Assembly (NCBI GenBank): GCA_029866215.1
Contig: JARWZU010000076.1
Location: 1 to 44,387, forward strand
DNA from: Akkermansiaceae bacterium
Lineage (GTDB): Bacteria > Verrucomicrobiota > Verrucomicrobiia > Verrucomicrobiales > Akkermansiaceae
Length of the DNA stretch: 44,387 bases
Direction: 5' to 3'
The position numbers were made by a program, and so were the translations under genes. Positions 8,318-15,561 of this stretch are shown in pieces. Positions within the stretch are counted from its first letter, which is position 1, and each line of letters starts with the position of its first letter. The notes under the pieces were generated by a model, which saw nothing but the letters and a program-made list of their open reading frames with translations, was not told the DNA's origin and searched no databases.

Positions 8318-8870
8318 AGCATGCGGCTACGGCCGATAATGGAGAAGTGCCGCCAGGGAATCCGCGGCAAGCCCGGACAAACTACCGTTGCTCCGATCAA
8401 GGCCTGGCGGGGTTCGCTTGCCGAACCTCCACGGCCCCTGACAGCCCGAAAAGACAAGCGCAGGAGGACGGGATTCGCAATGAATTTCTTGGGGCTGATG
8501 CGAATCCTGTCAATCTTGTCATGACTGCGCATATAGGTCAGGTCGATTGACTCAAAAGGCTAGCGGGTTCCAATTCAGGTTCACTGACAAACTAAAGCGA
8601 GGCCTTCAATGCCACCCCATACGTTGCTCGCAGTCCATGGTTCTGCAGGTTTTTTTACATTTTGTCTGGGATAATGAATAAATAGGAATAATGACCAAGC
8701 CTGTGTCACTTACTTAAGCGCAATGTGCTACCGAAGTTTTCCAAACGAAACCGGCCAAGAAGGTGAAATTTCGATTCCCGGGTGCTGCTGGCAGCGTATT
8801 TGTAGAATATTTGCGTGGTTTGATTCAAAAACGCGTGCAAGCTGCTGCGGTTCATGGTTTCAACCGATGA
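8318..8870. other. 553-base intergenic region
   Basis: No convincing gene was found here. Short frames on both strands between 8314 and 8532 are Arg/Pro-rich and lack a ribosome-binding site. The left half is GC-rich and holds an inverted repeat at 8467-8511. The right half, from about 8640, is AT-richer and probably carries the promoter of the acyltransferase gene, but no confident -35/-10 pair could be assigned. Confidence 0.5.
8467..8511. repeat. Long inverted repeat (hairpin) in intergenic DNA
   Basis: GACGGGATTCGCA at 8467-8479 can pair with TGCGAATCCTGTC at 8499-8511: 13 pairs including one G-T, around a 19-base loop. There is no T-tract after it, so it is not a standard terminator. 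The arm GAATCCTGTCAATCTTGTC resembles the intergenic 'AATCCTGTCAATC' motif found scattered in many environmental bacteria, so this may be one copy of a dispersed repeat. Confidence 0.55.
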
Positions 8871-9938
8871 GTGAATGGTCGTGCGGTGCAATTGGATGGG
8901 CTCAGGGCAGTCGCGATTCTGGCGATTTGCTGGGACCACTGGTGCCCCTCGGGTTGGCTTCGGTTTTTTCCGTTCGAGGTGTTCTTGTTTTTCTTCCTCG
9001 TGCTGACGGGGTACTTGATCACTGGTTCGTTGCTCCGCGAGAGGGAGCGATTTGAGGCGTTGGGTGGGCCGTGGCGGCTCGAGGCCTTAAAAAACTATCA
9101 GATCCGGCGTGGGTTGCGGATTCTGGCACCCTACTACGCGGCGTTGGCTCTGGCGTGGTTGCTTTGGGCACCGGATGTTCACGCGGCGCTCGGTTGGTAT
9201 GTGCTGCAGCTTTCAAATATCCATATGGCGTGCTTGGGGTATTGGCCAATGGGCACCAATCACTTCTGGTCACTGGCCATGCAGCATCAATTTTACCTGA
9301 TATGGCCCTTTGTCGTTTGGTTTATTCCGAGGAGGGCAATGCTCGCGGCGATCTTGGTGTTCACCGCCGCAGCGCCTTTGTCGCGGATGTTTCAGGATGG
9401 CATGTTGCCAAATGTGCCATGGCGGCATCTGTTGACTTGGGCCTCATTTGATTACTTCGGCGTGGGCGCTTTGTTTGCGCTTGCGGTGCAACGGGGCATG
9501 TCGATGGAGAGTCGTGGGCTCCGCGTGGTGGCCATAATGGCGGCAGCAGGCTACGCGGCCATTTTTGGCGCTCATTCGCTGGGGTGGGCCACTTGGGGGT
9601 TGCGATCCTTCCAGCAAACCCTATTGGCGGTGGGGCTTTGCGGCCTCATTGCAAGTGGATCCGTTGGATTTTCAGGAATATTAAAGAGTGTGCTCGAGCA
9701 TCCAATCCTTCAGCGGATTGGGCAGGTATCCTACGGGATTTACTTGTTCCACAACCTTGCGCCATTGGTAGCAGGAAAGATTTTCTGGTTCTTGTGGGAT
9801 GATTCTTTTGGCAACTGGGTGGGATTGGCTCTGAGGACGGTGGCGTTTGCAGGCGTGACATGGGGGTTGGCTTTGGCGTCGTGGCGCTGGATTGAGCAAC
9901 CCTTGCAGGGAGCTCGCGCTAAACTGGCCGCTCGCTGA
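8871..9938 (+). CDS. Acyltransferase 3 family membrane protein (OafA/YrhL-like)
   Basis: A 355-residue polytopic membrane protein. It opens with the family signature QLDGLRAVAILAICWDHW, in which the conserved Arg is in place and a His occurs a few residues later. About ten hydrophobic segments follow, including FFFLVLTGYLITGSLL and the late VSYGIYLFHNLAPLVAG block, which is characteristic of this family. These enzymes move acetyl or other acyl groups onto exported sugars or lipids such as O-antigen, exopolysaccharide or peptidoglycan. The acceptor here is unknown, and no polysaccharide gene cluster is adjacent. The start is GTG at 8871 (a nearby ATG at 8867 is out of frame). The protein ends with a basic tail. 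Confidence 0.8.
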   Translation: MNGRAVQLDGLRAVAILAICWDHWCPSGWLRFFPFEVFLFFFLVLTGYLITGSLLRERERFEALGGPWRLEALKNYQIRRGLRILAPYYAALALAWLLWAPDVHAALGWYVLQLSNIHMACLGYWPMGTNHFWSLAMQHQFYLIWPFVVWFIPRRAMLAAILVFTAAAPLSRMFQDGMLPNVPWRHLLTWASFDYFGVGALFALAVQRGMSMESRGLRVVAIMAAAGYAAIFGAHSLGWATWGLRSFQQTLLAVGLCGLIASGSVGFSGILKSVLEHPILQRIGQVSYGIYLFHNLAPLVAGKIFWFLWDDSFGNWVGLALRTVAFAGVTWGLALASWRWIEQPLQGARAKLAAR

Positions 9939-9955
9939 ATTCTTCGCTGCTTGCG

Positions 9956-9988
9956 CAGGAGTCTCGACATTTTGGCGGAACTCCTGCA
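9956..9988 (+). repeat. Inverted repeat downstream of acyltransferase
   Basis: GCAGGAGT at 9956-9963 pairs with ACTCCTGC at 9981-9988 around a 17-base loop. It lies 18 bases after the acyltransferase stop. A T-run (TTTTTT) follows only about 16 bases later, so any terminator function is uncertain. Confidence 0.35.
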
Positions 9989-10129
9989 CCATCAACTTCA
10001 GTTTTTTAAAGACGCTTGCTCGGTTATGATCCGATCGAGTCGTCGCAGGCTGGTCAGCAATTCACCGATTCATTTCCTCGCATTTCCTAGAGACCTCCGA
10101 CAATATCGGTTCATCATTCACACGTCACC

Positions 10130-11791
10130 ATGGCCTCATCTTTCCTGCCGACTCCGTTCGCTCATCATTACGAGATCGCACCTGAATATGCGAAAAGCGT
10201 AGTCTATTTCTCCTGTGAGTTTGCCATCGACCAGAGCTTCAAAGTGTATTCGGGAGGGCTAGGATTTCTTGCGGGGTCCCACATGCGTTCAGCAGCGGAT
10301 TTGCGCCAAAATCTTTGTGGGATTGGAATTCTCTGGACGTATGGCTACTACAATCAAGCCCGAGGGGAGGACCGCGAGTTGGCGGTTCAGTTTCGCCGCA
10401 AAGAATACGCGTTCCTCCAAGACACTGGAATTCGTTTCACCGTGCCCGTTCATGGCCATCCGGTTTGGGTGAAGGCCATGTTCCTCGCGGGGGATATCTT
10501 CAACACCGTTCCGATGTTTTTCCTAACCACGGACATCGAGGAAAACGACAGCTTGTCGCGGGCCATTACACACCGACTCTACGATCATGACCATTTGCGG
10601 CGTGTCGCCCAATACATCATTTTGGGAGCCGGGGGCGCTCGTCTGTTAGATGAGCTCGGTGTGGATCCTGAGGTCTGGCATCTCAATGAAGCGCACGGAT
10701 TATCCGCAGCATTTCATCTTTATGAAAAGCACCTCAGTCTTGATGAGGTCAAAAAACGATTGGTTTTTACCACCCACACTCCGGAAGAGGCGGGAAACGA
10801 AAAGCACCCTCTGAGCTTGCTCTCGGATTTCTCGTTCTTCGGCAGCGTCAGTGAGGCGGAGGTTCGCCAGATAACCGGGATCGAAGGCGACGAGTTCAAC
10901 CACTCACTCGCGGCGTTGCGGCTTGCCCGCATCGCGAATGGGGTCTCGAAACTTCACGGTGAGGTGGCCCGTCACATGTGGGAGAGGTTTCCTAACATCT
11001 GCGAAATCACGCACGTAACGAATGCGCAGAACAAGAAATACTGGGTGGATCATGGGCTCGAACATGCGCGGGTGCGAGGAGATGCCGAGGAACTGGTGCA
11101 TCGCAAGCGGGAGTTGAAAGAGCGGCTTTTCCGAGTGGTGGCCGACCAAACGGGCAAGCTTTTCAAGCCCAAGGTGTTGACTATCGTTTGGGCCAGGCGG
11201 TTTGCCGATTACAAGCGTCCCGATTTGATTGCCCGTGATGTCCGCCTATTCCGTGAATTGCTGCAAAACAATGATCACCCAGTTCAGATCATTTGGGCGG
11301 GTAAGCCTTATCCATTTGATTATGCGGCGATCGATACCTTCAATCACTTGATTCGACTCACCAAAGACTACCCGAATGCGACGGTGCTCGTCGGATATGA
11401 ACTCGAGCTTTCCCGGTTGTTGAAGAACGGTTCGGATGTTTGGCTGAATAACCCGGTGGTTACTCGCGAAGCTTCTGGAACATCAGGGATGTCCGCGGCC
11501 ATGAATGCATCGATCAACCTCTCCACCTATGACGGTTGGATTTGTGAGTTCGCCCGTGATGGAGAAAACGCCTTCATTATTCCGCCTGCGGATGCGTCAC
11601 TCACTCCCGGAGATCGGGATCGCCATGATCTACTGGGTTTCTATCAGCTCATGCATAAAAAAATTCTACCAGCCTATTACGATCACCCAGAGGAGTGGAA
11701 TCGGATGGTGTTAGCGGGAATGAATGATGTCGTTCCATACTTCGACGCTGACCGCATGGCGGACGAGTATTACAAGAAAATCTATGCATGA
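10130..11791 (+). CDS. glgP: Alpha-glucan phosphorylase family protein (GT35), PLP lysine replaced
   Basis: A 553-residue member of the short alpha-glucan phosphorylase family (TIGR02094 type), which releases glucose 1-phosphate from glycogen or maltodextrin. Landmarks are VYFSCEFAIDQSFKVYSGGL near the N-terminus, the WHLNEAHG block, TTHTPEEAGNE, VWARRFADYKRPDL, and SDVWLNNPVVTREASGTSGM near the C-terminus. The usual glycogen-phosphorylase segment has Lys after GTGNM or GTSGM, the lysine that binds pyridoxal phosphate; here it is Ser455 (GTSGMSAAMNAS). This could mean altered chemistry or simply a subgroup without that lysine. The gene ends 37 bases before the FAD oxidase start, so the two may be co-transcribed. 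The ATG at 10130 gives a normal family N-terminus. Confidence 0.8.
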   Translation: MASSFLPTPFAHHYEIAPEYAKSVVYFSCEFAIDQSFKVYSGGLGFLAGSHMRSAADLRQNLCGIGILWTYGYYNQARGEDRELAVQFRRKEYAFLQDTGIRFTVPVHGHPVWVKAMFLAGDIFNTVPMFFLTTDIEENDSLSRAITHRLYDHDHLRRVAQYIILGAGGARLLDELGVDPEVWHLNEAHGLSAAFHLYEKHLSLDEVKKRLVFTTHTPEEAGNEKHPLSLLSDFSFFGSVSEAEVRQITGIEGDEFNHSLAALRLARIANGVSKLHGEVARHMWERFPNICEITHVTNAQNKKYWVDHGLEHARVRGDAEELVHRKRELKERLFRVVADQTGKLFKPKVLTIVWARRFADYKRPDLIARDVRLFRELLQNNDHPVQIIWAGKPYPFDYAAIDTFNHLIRLTKDYPNATVLVGYELELSRLLKNGSDVWLNNPVVTREASGTSGMSAAMNASINLSTYDGWICEFARDGENAFIIPPADASLTPGDRDRHDLLGFYQLMHKKILPAYYDHPEEWNRMVLAGMNDVVPYFDADRMADEYYKKIYA

Positions 11792-11828
11792 GTGGTGGCT
11801 CGTCCACAGGATGCCATTTTATCTAAGT

Positions 11829-13214
11829 ATGAATCCAAGTTCTCTATCTGAATCGATTGCTGCCCTCATCGGCAGGGATAAAGTTGCATCATCGGCAGAC
11901 GTGATCGCGGCCCATTCTGTTGACAAGTGGTCGGCCAGTCATCCTCCTGACCTCGTGGTTTTTGCTGAGTCTACGGCTGATGTTTCGGCGGTTCTGCGAT
12001 TTGCCAACGAGCGGAAGATTCCGGTCACTACCCGAGGTGCAGGTTATGGATATGTGGGTGGTTGCGTTCCTGTTGAAGGTGGCATTGTGCTTTCCACAGT
12101 CCGGATGAATAACATCTTGGGCATGCATCCAGAGGATGGCGTGGCGATTGTCCAGCCAGGGGTGATCACCAAGGATTTGCAGGATGCGGCTCATGCGGTG
12201 GGCTGGGAGTATCCTCCAGATCCTGCTTCCTTGAAGGACTGCTCGATCGGCGGGAATGTGGCCACCAATGCGGGTGGTCCCCGGTGCTTGAAGTATGGTG
12301 TGACCCGCAGTTACATTTTAGGGTTAGAGGTCGTTCTTGCCAGTGGCGAAGTGCTTCGTACTGGTGGGCGGCTGCATAAAAACAAAACTGGCTTTGATCT
12401 GTTAGGTCTCTTCACGGGTTCCGAGGGTATGCTTGGGGTGGTGACGGAGATCACCGTCCGCCTCATCCCGAAGCCAGCGAGTCGAGCGATGCTTGCTGCG
12501 ATTTTTCCAGAGTTTGAAATGGCGGCCGCTGCAGTTCAGGCGATTCTCCAAGCGGGGCACTTGCCATCCGCGTTGGAAATCACTGACAGCTTCACTCTAG
12601 CAGCGGCTAGGAAGAAACTTGGGGCGGACGTATTTCCTCCGGGAAATGCTCACTTGATCGTCGAGGTCGATGGCCGTCCTGCAGCGGTTGCGGCGGAGAT
12701 CGGCGAGCTTCAGCGTTTGCTGGGCGAGGTGGGTGCGACCTTCATCGAGTGTGCTCCGGATGAGGCGTCCTGTGAGCGGATTTGGAAGTTGCGGCGCGAG
12801 TTCTCGTTTTCGCTGCGCGATACGGGTCTGACCAAGCTGAATGAGGACATCGTCGTGCCGCGGTCCATGTTGGTTGAGTTGGTTGCTTTTGCCCGTCAGT
12901 TAGAGCAGGAAACGGCTATCCCGATCGCTTGCTTCGGGCATGCTGGAGACGGCAACATTCACACGAACCTGATGGTTCGTGATTATGAAGATCCTGAGGT
13001 GAGAGCTCATGCCGATGCGGCGCTTGATCGGCTTTTTTCGTGGGTTCTCGACCATGGTGGCGCGATCACAGGTGAGCACGGTGTCGGTCTAGCGAAGAGG
13101 CCATGGATCCGCAGGGCGCTTGGCGAAGTTTCCTATGCAAGTCACCAAGCGGTGAAAAGTGCGCTTGATCCGAATGGGATCCTCAACCCAGGGAAGTTCC
13201 TTACCTTTCCCTGA
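11829..13214 (+). CDS. FAD-binding oxidase, GlcD/D-lactate dehydrogenase type
   Basis: A 461-residue flavoprotein of the FAD_binding_4 plus FAD-oxidase C family, which includes glycolate oxidase subunit GlcD and D-lactate dehydrogenases. The FAD-binding half has PVTTRGAGYGYVGGCVPVEGG, the VQPGVI strand, and SIGGNVATNAGGPRCLKYG. The C-terminal cap has the substrate/metal region CFGHAGDGNIHTNL and the closing GAITGEHGVGLAKRPW ... LDPNGILNPGK. It oxidises a 2-hydroxyacid, but glycolate and D-lactate cannot be told apart here. No GlcE or GlcF partner is next to it. The frame is open back to 11724, inside the phosphorylase gene; the ATG at 11829 (MNPSSLSESIAALIG) gives the standard family start. 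Confidence 0.85.
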   Translation: MNPSSLSESIAALIGRDKVASSADVIAAHSVDKWSASHPPDLVVFAESTADVSAVLRFANERKIPVTTRGAGYGYVGGCVPVEGGIVLSTVRMNNILGMHPEDGVAIVQPGVITKDLQDAAHAVGWEYPPDPASLKDCSIGGNVATNAGGPRCLKYGVTRSYILGLEVVLASGEVLRTGGRLHKNKTGFDLLGLFTGSEGMLGVVTEITVRLIPKPASRAMLAAIFPEFEMAAAAVQAILQAGHLPSALEITDSFTLAAARKKLGADVFPPGNAHLIVEVDGRPAAVAAEIGELQRLLGEVGATFIECAPDEASCERIWKLRREFSFSLRDTGLTKLNEDIVVPRSMLVELVAFARQLEQETAIPIACFGHAGDGNIHTNLMVRDYEDPEVRAHADAALDRLFSWVLDHGGAITGEHGVGLAKRPWIRRALGEVSYASHQAVKSALDPNGILNPGKFLTFP

Positions 13215-13234
13215 GTTGGTCGATTGGCAAACGT

Positions 13235-13822
13235 TCAGTCGGCGAGTGTGAGAGCCGCGTACTCGCCATCTTTTCGGCGATAGACGATCGAGAGGGTGCC
13301 ATGGCGGGAATTCTTAAAGAGAACGAATGGTCTCTCTGAAAGCTCGAGTTGCATGATTGCGTCTTCTTTAAACATCGTTTTGATCGGATAGTTTTCTGGG
13401 TGAATCACCAGAGGGGTTGGGTCGAGCGTCGCGTCTTCTGGGTGGTCGAGGGCCTCTTGGCCAAAGATGCGCTCTTCAAGATGACGGATCGACTCGTTGC
13501 GGTGTGGGCGATGTTGTTTCAGCAAGCGCGTTTTGTGTTTGCGCATTCTTCGAGCGATTTTTTCAATGGTTTCATCCAGAGCGGCGTACATGTCCTTGCC
13601 TTCCGTCTGCGCTTCGATGGTGATGTGGTTTGCGCAAAATAGTATGATTTCCGCGATGTGGCGGTGTTTTTGGACATCAAGGATCACTTTCGCCTCAATG
13701 ATTCGCGGGTAGTCGAGGTGCAGTCCCTCAATTTTTTTGACGGCGTGTTCGCGTAGTGAATCGGTCACTTGCTCATGTCGCATCGTAACGGTGATCGGCA
13801 GATTGACGTTGGCGGTTTGCAT
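13235..13822 (-). CDS. hpf: Ribosome hibernation-promoting factor, long form
   Basis: A protein of about 195 residues with an N-terminal S30AE/RaiA domain (ITVTMRHEQVTDSLREHAVKK ... IIEAKVILDVQKHRHIAEII) and a C-terminal dimerisation domain (YPIKTMFKEDAIMQLELSER ... RHGTLSIVYRRKDGEYALT-like ending). Long HPF proteins bind the small subunit and pair 70S ribosomes into inactive 100S dimers in stationary phase. The C-terminal conserved 'KP/KxM..EEA...M.L....F..F.N' pattern is intact. The start is the ATG at 13822 (MQTANVNLPIT); a TTG at 13849 would add nine residues. It converges on the FAD oxidase gene with only 20 bases between the stops. Confidence 0.85.
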   Translation of the reverse strand: MQTANVNLPITVTMRHEQVTDSLREHAVKKIEGLHLDYPRIIEAKVILDVQKHRHIAEIILFCANHITIEAQTEGKDMYAALDETIEKIARRMRKHKTRLLKQHRPHRNESIRHLEERIFGQEALDHPEDATLDPTPLVIHPENYPIKTMFKEDAIMQLELSERPFVLFKNSRHGTLSIVYRRKDGEYAALTLAD

Positions 13823-13986
13823 GGTTTTTTCGAGTTTGAATTGGTTCAACGGAAGTCAGCTGGAAATGCCTTATCCGTCTATTACACTGAACTATAATTG
13901 ATCCGAGCGCCATGCTCTTCTTTGGGAAATTTACGGTTCTCATGGGAAAAGATGAGATTTCCGCCGCAGGGGGTGCGCCGTCCGCC

Positions 13987-15522
13987 TTATTTCGGGCGAG
14001 TGAGTTCCTCGAAAGTCGATCCTTGGGATCCTCCAGGCATCGGCTGGTCGAGTGGTGCGATGACCGCGTCTGAGAATAGATCTTTAAAGTTGTCCTTGGG
14101 CGCGCGAACGGAGCCTCCGAGGGTCACGGTCACCCAGCAATACCCTCCGCGGGCTTGCCCAAACGTCGCCTTAAGCCGCAAGCTTTTTGATTCATCAATC
14201 AAGACTTCAGGGATGCCGATCTGCAAGTCACCAGAAAGTGTTTGATCCTCGGCGATGGAGATGGTGCCGGTGAGTGCCATGCGGCCTTTGCTTTCGAGGT
14301 CGAGCTCACGAAGCGTTACCGAGTTATTTTCACGGAGAAGAACCCCTTGGGCCTTTGCATTGAATTTGGGCTGCTTGAACCAAGTGCCTTTTAGCACAGT
14401 TGATAGGTTTGAGAGGAAGGGTAGGCCTTGAAGGGTGATGGCAGAATCGGCAGAACTTTGAAATGCAACTTCAAGGGTAACTTTTGGAGTGGCGGTCGGC
14501 AGGAATGAGAGCGTGTTGGAAATTGCAGAGGGAAGGGAATCGACCCGCCCGTTGACGAAGGTGGTCAATGAGGGGAATCCAAGGGCGCTGATTTCTAAGG
14601 AACGGAGTTCGACCGCGAGGGTCGACAAATGCTCTGGTTCGTAGGGTGACACAGCTCCAGAAAGGTCGAATGAGCCAGATTTGTCCGCACTTTGGGAGAG
14701 GCGCATTCCAATGATTTGGGCGTTGTCGCCCTGAAGCTCGATGAGGGCGCGTTCCAAGTGAAGCTTCGGGTAGCCGGGGATTGCGAGCTCGCCTTGGTTC
14801 ATGCGCAGCTGGGTGGGAATGCTCGAGCTGCTGGGGTAGAGCGAACACTCGGATTTTGAGAGCCGGAGCATCGGGTTTTGGATGGGACCGATGGTAAGAT
14901 CCAGTTTGGAAATCCGATAGCATTTGAACTGAATGGGGATTTCTGTAGCCGACGATTGGGTGTTTCGGGTGGGCTGGCCAAGGGTGGGGATCTGCAGTGC
15001 AAGGATTCCGGATGGGGAGGTGAGTTCGTCGCCCACCATCGTATCTCCGAAGAAGCTGGATGGAAATACCTCAGCACTTACCCCGTACATTGTGAGGTTT
15101 TTGAGCATATTGCCATCAGGCCAGTCCAGTGAAACTTGCCCTGCATTGGCCGTTTTTGGATTCATGCGGAATTGTCGCAAGTCCACCGAGGCTCCGGTCG
15201 ATGTTGAGATTTTTGTAATGAGGTCCTTGCGGAATGAAGTTCCGTTGACGTAGACCATTGCGATTCCGCCGCCAAGAATCAGCACCAAGATGATCGCCAT
15301 GATGGCTGAAAGTTGGATGATGCGGTTCCGCCGAGTTTTAATGCGTTGCTCTTTCTCAGGTTGTTTCGTCCGGCGTTTGCGTTTGCGGACGCGCAGCGCC
15401 TCGCTACCGTCAATGCGGGTGATCAATTTCCCGTCGTCCGCGCCAGCAGAGGAATGCCGCTTGAGACGATCCATCATCTCATCAAATGAGTAGCTTTCAG
15501 GTTCGCGTTCGGGAGATGGCAT
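13987..15522 (-). CDS. AsmA-like membrane-anchored protein, linked to pilus secretin
   Basis: A 511-residue protein with a charged cytoplasmic N-terminus (rich in Lys/Arg, residues 41-66), one transmembrane helix (about 68-92: IIQLSAIMAIILVLILGGG and on), and a long periplasmic region. The periplasmic part is dominated by short beta-strand repeats with ALELRSLEIS- and LPFLSNLSTVLKGT-type sequence. This is the layout of AsmA/DUF3971-like proteins, but no family motif is certain. It lies 39 bases downstream of the large secretin gene on the same strand, so co-transcription is likely and a role near the type IV pilus or envelope is inferred. The start at 15522 is supported by ATG and spacing. 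Confidence 0.55.
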   Translation of the reverse strand: MPSPEREPESYSFDEMMDRLKRHSSAGADDGKLITRIDGSEALRVRKRKRRTKQPEKEQRIKTRRNRIIQLSAIMAIILVLILGGGIAMVYVNGTSFRKDLITKISTSTGASVDLRQFRMNPKTANAGQVSLDWPDGNMLKNLTMYGVSAEVFPSSFFGDTMVGDELTSPSGILALQIPTLGQPTRNTQSSATEIPIQFKCYRISKLDLTIGPIQNPMLRLSKSECSLYPSSSSIPTQLRMNQGELAIPGYPKLHLERALIELQGDNAQIIGMRLSQSADKSGSFDLSGAVSPYEPEHLSTLAVELRSLEISALGFPSLTTFVNGRVDSLPSAISNTLSFLPTATPKVTLEVAFQSSADSAITLQGLPFLSNLSTVLKGTWFKQPKFNAKAQGVLLRENNSVTLRELDLESKGRMALTGTISIAEDQTLSGDLQIGIPEVLIDESKSLRLKATFGQARGGYCWVTVTLGGSVRAPKDNFKDLFSDAVIAPLDQPMPGGSQGSTFEELTRPK

Positions 15523-15561
15523 CTTGTTGAAAAGGGGGCAGAGGATGTTGGAATTGGTGCC

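Noticed and set aside
8321-8524. 67-codon plus-strand frame in the 8.3-8.9 kb gap
   Set aside because: It is Arg/Pro-rich with no ribosome-binding site and is overlapped by an inverted repeat; a competing minus frame is equally open.
8540-8600. Possible tRNA-like segment
   Set aside because: No cloverleaf could be drawn; the T-loop and acceptor stem do not pair.
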